A DNA stretch of 64,000 bases, taken from Aureimonas sp. Leaf427. Lineage in GTDB: Bacteria; Pseudomonadota; Alphaproteobacteria; Rhizobiales; Rhizobiaceae. This document shows, piece after piece, positions 8,317 through 17,492 of this stretch. The notes beneath the pieces were generated by a model. The model searched no databases. It was given only the letters and a program-made list of their open reading frames with translations, and was not told the DNA's origin. The DNA lies in the NCBI RefSeq assembly GCF_001425485.1, contig NZ_LMQW01000002.1:62506-126505 (forward strand), written 5' to 3'. Each line of letters starts with the position of its first letter. The stretch's first letter is position 1. The translations under genes were made by a program, and so were the position numbers.

Positions 8317-9165
8317 TTACTTTTCCGACTCGACGAGGCCCTTCACGAACCATCGCTGCATCAGGACCACGACCAGCACCGGCGGCAGGATCGCGAAGAT
8401 CGCCGTCACCATCACGAGCGGCCAGGGCGTCTCGGCATCGGCGAAGGAGACCATCTTGCGCAGCGCGATGACGATCGTGTTCATCTGGTTGTCGTTGGTG
8501 ATGAGGAGCGGCCAGAGATACTGCGTCCAGCCGTAGATGAAGAGGATGACGAAGAGCGCGGCGATGTTGGTCTTGGAGAGCGGGATCAGGATGTCGCGCA
8601 GGAAGCGCATCGGCCCCGCCGCGTCGATCCGCGCGGCCTCCACCAGCTCGGCCGGAATCGTCATGAAGAACTGGCGGAAGAGGAAGGTCGCCGTGGCGGA
8701 GGCCATCAGCGGCAGGGTCAGGCCCGTATAGGTGTCGATGAGGCCGAGATCGACCATCACCTTGTAGGTCGGCAGGATGCGCACCTCGACCGGCAGCATC
8801 AGCGTGACGAAGATGATCCAGAAGGCGACCATCCGGCCGGGAAAGCGGAAATAGACGATGGCAAAGGCCGAGAGGATCGAGATCGCGATCTTGCCGACCG
8901 CGATGGCGGTGGCGACGATCGCCGTGTTCCACAGGAGCCGCGCGATCGAGACGCCGCCGATCTGCGAGGCGCCGGAGAAGAGGGCCGTTCCGTAGTTCTC
9001 CAGGAACTCGCCGCCGGGCGTCAGCGGCAAGGGCGGGGAGAGGATGGTGCGCAGCGTCTGCGTGGAGGCGACGAACGTGTAGTAGATCGGGAAGGCGACG
9101 ATCAGGATGCCGAGCACGAGCACGAGATGGGCGAGCGGCCGGGCGAAGGGGCGATGCTCGACCAT
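8317..9165 (-). CDS. ugpE: Glycerol-3-phosphate ABC importer, permease UgpE
   Basis: The 282-residue inner-membrane permease follows E. coli UgpE closely over its length (for example [44 protein letters not shown], and the C-terminal [12 protein letters not shown]). It has six predicted membrane helices and the EAA loop [25 protein letters not shown], which docks on UgpC. The start overlaps the ugpA stop by one base (TGATG), so translation is coupled. With UgpA it forms the channel for glycerol-3-phosphate. Confidence 0.95.
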   Translation of the reverse strand: MVEHRPFARPLAHLVLVLGILIVAFPIYYTFVASTQTLRTILSPPLPLTPGGEFLENYGTALFSGASQIGGVSIARLLWNTAIVATAIAVGKIAISILSAFAIVYFRFPGRMVAFWIIFVTLMLPVEVRILPTYKVMVDLGLIDTYTGLTLPLMASATATFLFRQFFMTIPAELVEAARIDAAGPMRFLRDILIPLSKTNIAALFVILFIYGWTQYLWPLLITNDNQMNTIVIALRKMVSFADAETPWPLVMVTAIFAILPPVLVVVLMQRWFVKGLVESEK

Positions 9166-10052
9166 CAGCTGTAATGCACCTTGCGCTCGACGAAGCGGAA
9201 CTGGACGGCGGTGAGCGCGATCACGATCGCCATCAGGATCACCGACTGGGCGGCCGAGGAGCCGAGGTCGAGATTGACGAAACCGTCGTTGAACACCTTG
9301 TAGACCAGCGTCTCCGTCGCCTTGGCGGGCCCGCCGCCCGTCACCGCGTGGATGATGCCGAACGTGTCGAAGAAGGCGTAGACGCAGTTCACGACGAGGA
9401 GGAAGAAGCTCGTCGGCGCGATCAGCGGGAAGACGATCGTCCAGAAGCGCTTGGGCCCCCGCGCGCCGTCGATGGCGGCCGCCTCGATCAGCGAGCGCGG
9501 CACCGACTGGAGCGCCGCGACGAAGAAGAGGAAATTGTAGCTGATCTGCTTCCAGGCCGCCGCCATCACGACGAGGACCATGGCCTGGTCCCCGTCGAGC
9601 AGCGGGTCCCAGTTGTAGCCGGTGGCGCGCAGCATATAGGCGAAGGTGCCCATGGTGGGCGAGAACATGAAGAGCCAGAGCAGGCCCGCCACCGCCGGCG
9701 CCACCGCATAGGGCCAGATGAGGAGCGTGCGGTAGAAGCCCTTGCCGCGCGTGACCGTCTCCGCCGCCGAGGCGAGGAAGAGCGACAGGCTCATGGCGAG
9801 CGCGGCGGTGGCGAAGGAGAAGACCAGCGTCACCTTCAGCGCGTGGAGATAGTTCGGGTCCGCCAGCACCGCCTGGAAATTGGCGAGGCCGACGAACTCG
9901 GTGGAGAGCCCGAAGGCGTCCTCGCGCAGCGTCGACTGATAGAGGGCCTGGGCGCTCGGCCAGTAGAAGAAGACGAGCGTCACCGCGATCTGGGGCGCGA
10001 GCAGCAGATAGGGCAGGACCTTGCCGGGAAAGACGACGCGGGGAGAGGCCAT
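9165..10052 (-). CDS. ugpA: Glycerol-3-phosphate ABC importer, permease UgpA
   Basis: The product is 295 residues, matching the usual UgpA length. It has an N-terminal membrane helix ([20 protein letters not shown]), five further helices and the EAA loop [25 protein letters not shown]. The late segment [27 protein letters not shown] is characteristic of UgpA/MalF-type partners. It lies 23 bp after ugpB and overlaps ugpE by one base. It pairs with UgpE in the inner membrane. Confidence 0.94.
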   Translation of the reverse strand: MASPRVVFPGKVLPYLLLAPQIAVTLVFFYWPSAQALYQSTLREDAFGLSTEFVGLANFQAVLADPNYLHALKVTLVFSFATAALAMSLSLFLASAAETVTRGKGFYRTLLIWPYAVAPAVAGLLWLFMFSPTMGTFAYMLRATGYNWDPLLDGDQAMVLVVMAAAWKQISYNFLFFVAALQSVPRSLIEAAAIDGARGPKRFWTIVFPLIAPTSFFLLVVNCVYAFFDTFGIIHAVTGGGPAKATETLVYKVFNDGFVNLDLGSSAAQSVILMAIVIALTAVQFRFVERKVHYS

Positions 10053-10075
10053 CGGGGTCTAGCGGTGATCCGCCT

Positions 10076-11377
10076 TCAGCGCACGGCGGCGGCGATGGCG
10101 GCGTCGGCGCGTTCCTTGGCCTTGGAAAGCGCGGTCTTGGCGTCCTGGCTGCCGTTCAGCATGGCCTCGAACTCCTCGTTCTCGATGTCGCGCACCTGCG
10201 GCAGGTTGACGAGGCGCACGCCCTTGGAGTTCTCGGTCGGCGCCTTGCCCGTCATCTGGGTGATCGGCGTCTCGCGGCCGGGATTCTTCTCGTAGAAGCC
10301 GCTCGCCTTGGTGGCCTCGTAGGCCTCCAGCGTGACCGGCAGATAGCCGGACTTCTGGTGCAGGCGCGACTGGATCTCGGGCTTGGACAGGAAGTTGAAG
10401 AACTCCGCGACGCCCTTGTACTCCGCGTCCGTCTTGCCGCCGAAGACCCAGAGGCTGGCGCCGCCGGGGATCGTGTTCTGCGGCGCGCCGTTGCCCTTCG
10501 TGTCGTAGGGCAGCTGGCCGATGCCGTAGTTCATGCCGGACTTCACGACGTCGCCGAGACCGCCGGAGGATTCGGTGAGGATCGCGCATTCGCCGGAGAG
10601 GAAGAGCTGCTTGGCCTCGGCCGTGCGGCCGCCGTAGCGGAAGACGCCCTCCTTGGCGAGATCGGCGATCGCCTGGAAATGCTCGACATAGATCGGCTGG
10701 TCGATCGCCAGCTCCACCTTGCCGCCGGCAAGGCCGTTCTCGCCGCTGGCATAGGAGACGTTGTTCCAGGCCGCGAAGTTCTCGAGGTGAATCCAGGTCA
10801 GCCAGGTGGAGGTGTAGCCGCAGGGCGCCGCCCCGCTCTCCTTGATCTTGCGCGCGGCGGCGAAGACCTCGTCCCAGGTCTTGGGCGGCTGGTTCGCGTC
10901 GAGCCCCGCCTTCTGGAAGGCGTCCTTGTTGTAGTAGAGGATCGGCGAGGAGGAGTTGTAGGGGAAGGACAGCATCGTGCCGTCCGGCTTGGAATAGTAG
11001 TTGACGATGCCCGGCAGGTATTTCGACTTGTCGAACGTGTAGCCGCCCTGTTCCAGGATCTCGGCCACGGGCTTGATCGCGCCCTCCGCGCCCATCATCA
11101 CGCCGGTGCCGACGTCGAAGACCTGGATGATGGCCGGCGTCTGCTTGGCGCGGAAGGCGGCGATGCCGGCGTTCAGCGTCTCGGGATAGGTGCCCTTGTA
11201 GACCGGCTTGACGACGTAGTCGCCCTGGCCGGCGTTGAACTCCTTGGCGAGCTCCTCGACCACGTCGTTGTTGGCGCCGTTCATGGCATGCCACCACTGA
11301 AGCTCGGTCGCGGCATGGGCGGAGCCGGCGAAGGCCGTGCCGAAAGCGAGGGCGCAAAGGATCGAGCGTGCGGACAT
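10076..11377 (-). CDS. ugpB: Glycerol-3-phosphate-binding periplasmic protein
   Basis: The product is 433 residues with a Sec signal peptide cleaved after about residue 22 (GSAHA|ATEL). The mature start ELQWWHAMNGANNDVVEELAKEFN is typical of UgpB and the family 1 solute-binding proteins, and the length fits UgpB. The start has a strong GGAGGAA site. It is the first gene of ugpBAEC; high expression of the binder relative to the permeases would be expected. In many bacteria ugp is a phosphate-starvation operon, but no convincing Pho box was seen here. Confidence 0.93.
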   Translation of the reverse strand: MSARSILCALAFGTAFAGSAHAATELQWWHAMNGANNDVVEELAKEFNAGQGDYVVKPVYKGTYPETLNAGIAAFRAKQTPAIIQVFDVGTGVMMGAEGAIKPVAEILEQGGYTFDKSKYLPGIVNYYSKPDGTMLSFPYNSSSPILYYNKDAFQKAGLDANQPPKTWDEVFAAARKIKESGAAPCGYTSTWLTWIHLENFAAWNNVSYASGENGLAGGKVELAIDQPIYVEHFQAIADLAKEGVFRYGGRTAEAKQLFLSGECAILTESSGGLGDVVKSGMNYGIGQLPYDTKGNGAPQNTIPGGASLWVFGGKTDAEYKGVAEFFNFLSKPEIQSRLHQKSGYLPVTLEAYEATKASGFYEKNPGRETPITQMTGKAPTENSKGVRLVNLPQVRDIENEEFEAMLNGSQDAKTALSKAKERADAAIAAAVR

Positions 11378-11634
11378 GGGTGTTCCTCCCGAAGGCGTCG
11401 GCGAAGGGGTCTTTCCCTTCCGTGGGCTTGCGCCTCTAGCCGATGCTCATATCAATTTCACGACGGTCTTCGCCGCCTGCTGCCGGCCGCAGGGAGCCAT
11501 CCGAACGGGCCGGCGTCAACCGTTTCGATGGGATACCTTAGCATTAGAGCCGGCATCGTCTGCGCCAGGCTCTGCGGCCGGACAGGCGGCGGCAGGGCCT
11601 CCCGCCCCACCGCCGCTGCCTGGCTATGGCCGGC

Positions 11635-12645
11635 TCAGTTGGCGGACTTGCCGCAGGTCGTCTCGGCGTTTTCCGGGGTGCAGACCTCGGTGCCGGTGAT
11701 GATCATCGGCGGCAGGGTCTCCTTCTTCGTCAGCTTGTCCAGCGCCATGATCGTCTCGTAGCCCATGTCGTAGGGCCGCTGGCCGACGTTGAAATGGCTG
11801 AGGCCCTTGGCGAGCAGCGGCAGCTGCGGCCCGAAATTGTCGCCGAAGACGACGACGAGCTCTTTGGCGTCGAGCCGCGCCCGGAAGGGCTCCATGGCCT
11901 GCGTATAGGCCTGCGGGGCATATTGCGCCCAGCCGCCGACGGCGACGAGCGCGTCGAGCTCGGGATTGCTGGTCATGACGTCGCGGACCTGCTGGGCGGC
12001 GAGCGCGATGTCGTCATTGTTGTAGACCGGGCAGCCGGCGGGCTCGGTCCAGCCGTTCGTGTCATTCAGCGCGCCCGCCGGCTTGTCCTTGGTCGTTCCC
12101 GCCAGCGTGTCGCGAATGCCCTGGATGCGGCCGTTGAGGTTTTCCGAGGCCGGGGCGCCCGACTGGATGCAGACCGAGCCGCCCTTCTTCCCGGCCTCCA
12201 GAACCTTCTCGGCCAGGACCTTGCCGAACTCGTAATTGTCGGTGCCGATATAGGTGGCGCGCAGCTTGGCGTCCTCGGGCAGGACGTCGGTGTCGAAGGT
12301 GACGACGGGAATGCCCGCATCGTTCGCCATCTTCAGGATGCGCGCCATGGCCTTGGGGTTTCCGGCGGAGATGCCGATCCCGTCGACGCCGCGCGTGATG
12401 ACGTCCTGGGCGAGCTGCACTTGCTTCGCCTCGTCGTATTCGGTCGGGCCGATATAGGTGCAGGTGACGTCGCCGAGCTTGGCGGCGGCGGCCTTGCAGC
12501 CGGCGTCGATCGGCGGGCTGAAGGCATTGTTCAGGACCTTGAAGACGAGGGCGAACTCGCGGTCGGCGGCCTGTACGGGCGCGGCGAGGAGGCCGCCGGC
12601 AAGGCATGCGGCGGCGGCGGTCATCAGGCGGTGTTTCATCGGCAT
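11635..12645 (-). CDS. Sugar ABC importer, periplasmic binding protein (RbsB-like)
   Basis: The start chosen is the ATG at 12645 (MPMKHR), with GGGAGAAA upstream, giving 336 residues; a longer frame reaches 12708 but has no ribosome site. A signal peptide ends near APVQA|ADR. The body is a type-I periplasmic fold (ALVFKVLNNAFSPPIDAGCKAAA, GIGISAGNP, VVTFDTDV, ATYIGTDNYEFGKVLAE), as in ribose, allose and fructose binders. Several cysteines (VTCTY, SVCIQS, AGCPVY, EVCTPE, ETTCGK) suggest disulfides. It is the third gene of an ATPase-permease-binder operon. The sugar is unknown. Confidence 0.88.
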   Translation of the reverse strand: MPMKHRLMTAAAACLAGGLLAAPVQAADREFALVFKVLNNAFSPPIDAGCKAAAAKLGDVTCTYIGPTEYDEAKQVQLAQDVITRGVDGIGISAGNPKAMARILKMANDAGIPVVTFDTDVLPEDAKLRATYIGTDNYEFGKVLAEKVLEAGKKGGSVCIQSGAPASENLNGRIQGIRDTLAGTTKDKPAGALNDTNGWTEPAGCPVYNNDDIALAAQQVRDVMTSNPELDALVAVGGWAQYAPQAYTQAMEPFRARLDAKELVVVFGDNFGPQLPLLAKGLSHFNVGQRPYDMGYETIMALDKLTKKETLPPMIITGTEVCTPENAETTCGKSAN

Positions 12646-12709
12646 GGTCGTTTCTCCCGTTGTGGTTCGTGATCCGCGGGGTCGTTCGAATGCCCCGGAC
12701 GGTTTCACC

Positions 12710-12744
12710 GCCGCCGCCCACCGATGTCAGGCCCGGGCGGCGGC
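12710..12744 (-). promoter_or_regulatory. Intercistronic hairpin before the sugar-binding-protein gene
   Basis: GCCGCCGCCC (12710-12719) and GGGCGGCGGC (12735-12744) form a perfect 10-bp stem with a 15-nt loop between the permease stop and the binder start. Such hairpins often protect mRNA ends and set a higher level of the binding protein than of the membrane parts. Confidence 0.5.
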
Positions 12745-12767
12745 AAGTCCCTGAAAAGCTGCATGTC

Positions 12768-13787
12768 TCACACCTTCGACGAACGCACCCGCTCCAGAAG
12801 CACGGCGCCGAGGATGAAGCTGCCGACGAAGAAGCCCTGCCAGAACGGGTTCACGCCGGCGATGAGAAGCGAATTGCGGATGACCTCGACGAGCACGGCG
12901 CCGATCGCCGCGCCGATGGCCGTGCCGAAGCCGCCGACGAGGCTGGCGCCGCCGATGACGGTGGCGGCGATCACCTGAAGCTCGTAGCCGGTGCCGATCG
13001 CATTGGTGACGGCGCCGAGCCAGCCGACGAGGAAGATGGCCGCCACCGCCGCCATGAGGCCGCTGAAGGCATAGGTCGAGACCTTGATCAGCTCCACCGG
13101 AATGCCGCAGAGCCGCGCGGCGTGCTCGTTGCCGCCGACGGCGTAGACGTAGCGGCCCCATCGCGTCGTGGTGAGCAGGAGATGCAGGACGACGATGCCC
13201 GCGATCAGCGCGAAGATGACGTTGGGCAGGCCGAAGGTCTTGCCGCCGCCGAGCGAAAGAAGCTGCTCGGTCCAGGTGCCGAACTCGTAGAAGACCGTGT
13301 TCTGGCTGATGACGAGGGCGAGGCTGCGCCCCATGGAGAGCGTGGCGAGCGTCACCACGAAGGGCGGCAGCTTCAGATAGGCGATCACCGCGCCGTTGAA
13401 GGCGCCGCAGAGCGCGCCGAGAAGGAGGATGGCGGGGATGGCGACCGGCAGGGGCCAGCCGGCGACGAGCACGATGCCGAGCGCGATGCCGCAGAGGCCC
13501 AGGATCGAGCCGACCGAGATGTCGATGCCGCCGCTGATGATGACCGGCGTCATGCCGAGCGCCATGATGCCGATGAAGCAGGCGTTCTGGAGAACGTTGA
13601 GGAGATTGCCGGAGGTCGCGAATTTCGGCGAGACCAGCGTGACGAGAAGGCCGAGCACGAGGATCGCGACCGCGATCCAGGCCTCCTGCGTCGCCCCCAG
13701 CCGCCCGAAGAGCGAGCGGCGGGGCGTGCTGGTGAGATCGATGGCCATGCCATGAGGATCGGAGGCGGGATCGGAGGCGGGTGACAT
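12768..13787 (-). CDS. Sugar ABC importer, permease (RbsC/FrcC-like)
   Basis: The product is 339 residues with 8-10 hydrophobic helices of the branched RbsC family. Typical stretches are GIMALGMTPVIISGGIDISVGSILGL, FVVTLATLSMGRSLALVIS, and AIGTGYELQVIAATVIGGASLVGG. It lies 15 bp after the ATPase gene and precedes the binder. It forms a homodimeric channel in the inner membrane for a monosaccharide or polyol. The substrate is not evident from sequence. Confidence 0.9.
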   Translation of the reverse strand: MSPASDPASDPHGMAIDLTSTPRRSLFGRLGATQEAWIAVAILVLGLLVTLVSPKFATSGNLLNVLQNACFIGIMALGMTPVIISGGIDISVGSILGLCGIALGIVLVAGWPLPVAIPAILLLGALCGAFNGAVIAYLKLPPFVVTLATLSMGRSLALVISQNTVFYEFGTWTEQLLSLGGGKTFGLPNVIFALIAGIVVLHLLLTTTRWGRYVYAVGGNEHAARLCGIPVELIKVSTYAFSGLMAAVAAIFLVGWLGAVTNAIGTGYELQVIAATVIGGASLVGGFGTAIGAAIGAVLVEVIRNSLLIAGVNPFWQGFFVGSFILGAVLLERVRSSKV

Positions 13788-13802
13788 CGGGCGGTCGATC
13801 CT

Positions 13803-14546
13803 TCAGGCCGAGGCGATGGCGCCCGTGATGAGGCCGGTGACCTCCTCCGGGCTGGACTGGCCGATGGGCTTGTCGGCCACTTTCCGCCCGCGGCGCATGA
13901 CGACGACGCGGTCGCAGACGTCGAAGACGTCGGGCATGCGGTGGCTGATCAGGATGACCGCGAGCCCCTGGTCGCGCATGCGCCGGATCAGCGCGAGCAC
14001 CTCGGCGACCTGCCGCACGCTGATCGCGGCCGTCGGCTCGTCCATGAGCACGATTTTGGACTTGGCGAGCCGCGTGCGGGCGATGGCGACGGCCTGGCGC
14101 TGCCCGCCCGACATGCGCGCCACGAGATCGGCCGGGCGCGTCTCCGACTTCAGCTCGCGGAAGAGCTCGTCCGCCCGCGCGTTCATCCGCTTCTTGTCGA
14201 CGATGCTGAACGGTCCCCAGCGGCGCATCAGCTCCCGCCCGAGAAAGACGTTCGCCGCCGCCGTCAGGTTGTTGCAGAGCGCCAGGTCCTGGTAGACGAC
14301 CTCGATCCCGTGGCGCCGGGCATCGGAGGGGCCGGTCAGCTGAAGCGCCTTGCCCTCCAGCGTGTAGGTTCCGGCGGTCGGCAGGAAGTTGCCGGCGATT
14401 GTCTTGACCAGCGTCGACTTGCCCGCGCCGTTGTCGCCCATCAGCCCCAGGACTTCGCCCGCGTGAATGTCGAGGCTCACCTCGTTCAGCGCGCGGATCG
14501 CACCGAAATCCTTCACGATGCCGTCCAGTCGCGCAAGAACCGCCAT
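13803..14546 (-). CDS. Sugar ABC importer, single-domain ATPase (FrcA-like)
   Basis: The product is 247 residues, a single ATPase domain as in FrcA rather than the double RbsA. Walker A GDNGAGKST, signature MSGGQRQAVAIART, Walker B KIVLMDEPTAA, and H-loop LISHRM are all present. It is first in the operon (ATPase, permease, binder), an order that differs from the usual frcBCA. It hydrolyses ATP to drive the permease. The leader at 14547-14765 (219 bp) holds its promoter and the end of the LysR gene. Confidence 0.9.
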   Translation of the reverse strand: MAVLARLDGIVKDFGAIRALNEVSLDIHAGEVLGLMGDNGAGKSTLVKTIAGNFLPTAGTYTLEGKALQLTGPSDARRHGIEVVYQDLALCNNLTAAANVFLGRELMRRWGPFSIVDKKRMNARADELFRELKSETRPADLVARMSGGQRQAVAIARTRLAKSKIVLMDEPTAAISVRQVAEVLALIRRMRDQGLAVILISHRMPDVFDVCDRVVVMRRGRKVADKPIGQSSPEEVTGLITGAIASA

Positions 14547-14765
14547 CGCCCGCCTTCAACACATTGTGACATCCAGCAACAAACACGGCGCAAAAGGCCC
14601 GTCAACGCAATTGGTAAGTTTTGCATCGCAATAGATATATTGCATCGCGATTTCGAGCTGCGGCGCCGCCTGCGGCCATATCTTGCCGCCTCGGAAACGT
14701 TACTTGGCAAAGCATTCGGACAGACCGGCGCGGAACGCGCTGCCGAAGGGGGCGGGTTCAGGCGC

Positions 14766-15692
14766 TCAGACGCCCGCCCCTGGCACCGGGCCATCCGGAC
14801 GAAGGGAGGCCGCGAGGAAGTCCACGAAGGCGCGGATGCGGGCGGCCATGTGCTCGTGCCGCACGAAGAGCGCGTGGACGGTCTCCATCTCGCCGGGGTT
14901 GAAGGCTTCGAGGATCGGCACGAGCCGGCCCTCCTCGATCTCGCGCTGCACGTAGAGCCGCCCGACGCGCGCGATGCCGAGGCCGGAGGCGCAGAGGCGC
15001 CGCAGGGCGGGGCCGGCGTCGAGCAGCGCATTGCCGGAGACGGCCATTTCCCATTCGCGCCCCGTCGCCGGATCGCGGAAGGGCCAGCCCGCGACGCTGC
15101 GCCGGAAGTTGAAGCCGAGGCAGTTGTGGCGCTCGAGCTCGCTGGGATGGGCGGGCGTTCCGTGCCGTGCCAGATAGGCGGGGGCGGCGACGACGACCCG
15201 CCCGGCCTCGACGATCTTGCGCGCGTTGAGGCTGGAATCGGCGAGCGGCCCCGCGCGCAGCGCGACGTCGGCCCGCTCGTCGAAGAGATCGACGACGCGG
15301 TCGTGGATGGAGAGGTCGAGGTCCACCTGCGGATAGCGATCGAGGAAGCTCGGCACGAGCGGCAGAAGCAGGCTCTCGCCGAAGCCCGCGCTCGACGTCA
15401 CCTTCAGCCGCCCGCGCGGCGCCGCGCTCGCCCCGTTCGCGACCGCCCGTTCGGCGTCGTCGATATCGGCGAGGATCTGCCGCGCCCGCGCCAGATACAG
15501 CTCGCCCTCTGGCGTGGCCTTGAGCTTTCGCGTGCTGCGCATCAGAAGCCGCGTGCCCAGCCGCTGCTCGATCCGCGTCAAGAGCTTGGCGACGGCCGAG
15601 GGCGTCAGCCCCAAGCGCCGGCCGGCCGCCGAGAAGCTGCCATGTTCGAGACTGGCCACGAACACGTCCATCTCGCCCGCTCGGTTGTCCAT
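14766..15692 (-). CDS. LysR-family regulator
   Basis: The start used is ATG 15692 (MDNRAGEMDVF), behind GAGAGG, giving 308 residues; a longer frame to 15743 would run into the divergent promoter. The N-terminal helix-turn-helix is HGSFSAAGRRLGLTPSAVAKLLTRIEQRLG, followed by the LysR substrate domain (GRLKVTSSAGFGESLLLPLVPSFLDRYP). It is of the small-CrgA-like type that often represses an adjacent divergent oxidoreductase. Here the divergent neighbour is the aldo/keto reductase with an SDR, which are the likely targets. Confidence 0.9.
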   Translation of the reverse strand: MDNRAGEMDVFVASLEHGSFSAAGRRLGLTPSAVAKLLTRIEQRLGTRLLMRSTRKLKATPEGELYLARARQILADIDDAERAVANGASAAPRGRLKVTSSAGFGESLLLPLVPSFLDRYPQVDLDLSIHDRVVDLFDERADVALRAGPLADSSLNARKIVEAGRVVVAAPAYLARHGTPAHPSELERHNCLGFNFRRSVAGWPFRDPATGREWEMAVSGNALLDAGPALRRLCASGLGIARVGRLYVQREIEEGRLVPILEAFNPGEMETVHALFVRHEHMAARIRAFVDFLAASLRPDGPVPGAGV

Positions 15693-15705
15693 CTTGCGCC
15701 TCTCA

Positions 15706-15725
15706 CTTGGGAACTGCAGTCCAAG
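15706..15725. promoter_or_regulatory. Dyad in the LysR / aldo-keto reductase promoter
   Basis: CTTGG and CCAAG flank a 10-base centre that contains the palindrome ACTGCAGT. It starts 14 bp upstream of the LysR gene in the divergent region. Position and symmetry suit a LysR operator. Confidence 0.4.
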
Positions 15726-15826
15726 ATGCTTGTCTCGCTGCACGGGTTCCGGCGCAAGTGGAAAGGGCCGATATGGAGATGACGAGACGAGCGGATCGCC
15801 GCGCCCCAGCCCGAGAGGACCTTCCC

Positions 15827-16657
15827 ATGCAGACCGTCACCGCAAAGGACGCGACCATCCCGGCGCTTGGCTTCGGCACGTTCCGCATGCCGGGACCCGA
15901 TGTCCTGCGGATCGTCCCCCAGGCCCTCCAGATCGGCTTTCGCCATGTCGACACCGCGCAGATCTACGGCAACGAGGCCGAGGTCGGCGAGGCGATCGCG
16001 GGGTCCGGCATCCCGCGGAACGAGATCTTCCTGACGACGAAGGTCTGGGTCGACAACTACCGGCACGCGGACTTCCTCGCCTCGGTGGACGAGAGCCTCG
16101 CCAAGCTTCGGACCGATCGCGTCGATCTCCTCCTTCTGCACTGGCCGAGCGCGGCCGTGCCGCTGGCCGAGCAGATCGGCGCGCTGAACGAGGTCGCCCG
16201 GGCCGGAAAGGCCCGCCATATCGGCGTCTCCAACTTCAACACCACGCTGATGCGCGCGGCCGTCGCCGCCAGCGAGCGCCCGCTGGTCGTCAACCAGGTC
16301 GAGGTCCATCCCTATATCGACCAGTCGCCTGTCGTCTCGGCCGCTGCCGAGCTCGGCCTTGCGATCACGGCCTATTTCGCCATGGCGGACGGGCGCGTCT
16401 TCGCCGATCCCGTCCTCTCCAACATCGCCGCCGCCAAGGGGCGGAGCGTCGCGCAGGTCGTGCTGCGCTGGATCGTCCAGCGCGGGATGATCGTCCTGTC
16501 GAAGACCGTCAGCGAAGCGCGCGTCGCCGAGAACGCGGCGATCTTCGACTTCGCGCTCTCGCCGGACGAGATGGCCGCCATCTCCGCGCTCGTCGAGCCG
16601 AAGGGGCGCATCGTCAGCCCGGAGGGCCTCGCGCCCGTCTGGGACGTCGCCGCCTGA
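15827..16657 (+). CDS. Aldo/keto reductase
   Basis: The start ATG at 15827 follows GAGAGGAC; an upstream in-frame extension to 15707 lacks a site. The 276-residue product is a TIM-barrel NADPH reductase: PALGFGTFRMPG, the catalytic Asp and Tyr in FRHVDTAQIYGNE, Lys in LTTKVW, His in LLLLHWPS, and cofactor residues in ILSKTVSEARVAEN. It probably reduces aldehydes or ketoacids in the cytoplasm, as do the DkgB-type enzymes. It forms a short operon with the SDR and lies divergent to LysR. Confidence 0.92.
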   Translation: MQTVTAKDATIPALGFGTFRMPGPDVLRIVPQALQIGFRHVDTAQIYGNEAEVGEAIAGSGIPRNEIFLTTKVWVDNYRHADFLASVDESLAKLRTDRVDLLLLHWPSAAVPLAEQIGALNEVARAGKARHIGVSNFNTTLMRAAVAASERPLVVNQVEVHPYIDQSPVVSAAAELGLAITAYFAMADGRVFADPVLSNIAAAKGRSVAQVVLRWIVQRGMIVLSKTVSEARVAENAAIFDFALSPDEMAAISALVEPKGRIVSPEGLAPVWDVAA

Positions 16658-16704
16658 CGAACAAGACGCGCCGCACCAAGCCCTTTCACCGAAAGAACCG
16701 ACCC

Positions 16705-17487
16705 ATGGACCTGCAGCTTCACGGAAAGACCGCCCTCGTCACCGGCTCCACCGCCGGCATCGGCCTCGCCATCGCCAGGCGGCTGGCGGAGGAGGGGGCG
16801 AGCGTCGTCCTCACCGGGCGTTCGCGGGAGAAGATCGACGCCGCGCTCGCCGACATCGGCGTTCCCACCGCACGCGGCATCGCCGCCGATCCCGCGACGG
16901 AGGAAGGTGCCGCCGACCTCGTGCGCGAGCTGCCCGAGGTCGACATCCTCGTCAACAATCTCGGCATCTACGAATCCAAGCCCTTCGCCGAGATCACCGA
17001 TGCCGACTGGCGCCGCTTCTTCGAGGTGAACGTGCTCAGCGGCGCGCGCCTCGCGCGGTCCTACTTCCCCGGCATGCTGGCGCGCGACGCCGGGCGGATC
17101 ATCTTCATCGCCAGCGAATCCGGCCTGATGGTGCCGCCCGACATGATCCATTACGGCATGACGAAGACCGCGCAACTCGCCATCGCGCGGGGATTGGCGG
17201 GCCTCACCAAGGGCACGCGCGTCACGGTCAACTCCGTCCTTCCCGGCACCACGCGCTCGGAGGGGATCGAGGCCTTCCTGAAGAGCGTCGCCACCGATCC
17301 GGCCGCGCCCATGGCCGAGATCGAGGCCGGCTTCTTCGCCAAGGACCGCGCGACCTCGCTTCTCCAGCGCATGATCGAGCCAGAGGAGATCGCAAGCCTC
17401 GTCGCCTATGTGGCGAGCCCGCTTTCGGCCGCGACCAACGGCGCGGCCCTGCGCGTCGACGGCGGCATCACGCCGACGATTGTTTGA
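16705..17487 (+). CDS. Short-chain dehydrogenase/reductase
   Basis: The product is 260 residues. The NAD(P) motif is TGSTAGIGLAIA (residues 14-25), with NNLGIY, the catalytic Ser in FIASESG and the YGMTK pair (Tyr/Lys). The NNLG in place of NNAG and the YGMTK block are seen in a subset of SDRs. It follows the aldo/keto reductase by 47 bp, so both are probably induced by the LysR gene's ligand, perhaps a reactive carbonyl. The stop lies 5 bp from the convergent cytochrome gene. Confidence 0.9.
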   Translation: MDLQLHGKTALVTGSTAGIGLAIARRLAEEGASVVLTGRSREKIDAALADIGVPTARGIAADPATEEGAADLVRELPEVDILVNNLGIYESKPFAEITDADWRRFFEVNVLSGARLARSYFPGMLARDAGRIIFIASESGLMVPPDMIHYGMTKTAQLAIARGLAGLTKGTRVTVNSVLPGTTRSEGIEAFLKSVATDPAAPMAEIEAGFFAKDRATSLLQRMIEPEEIASLVAYVASPLSAATNGAALRVDGGITPTIV

Positions 17488-17492
17488 AGCGG

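Noticed and set aside
8278-10295. Long plus-strand open frames opposite the ugp genes, and similar long frames opposite nearly every gene.
   Set aside because: They are antisense shadows caused by the high GC content: compositions are full of Arg, Gly, Asp and His, without domains or ribosome sites.
11425-11460. A possible Pho box before ugpB (7-4-7 spacing, minus strand CGTCGTG-AAAT-TGATATG).
   Set aside because: The half-sites match the CTGTCAT consensus too poorly; phosphate control of this operon is likely from family knowledge only, not from this sequence.
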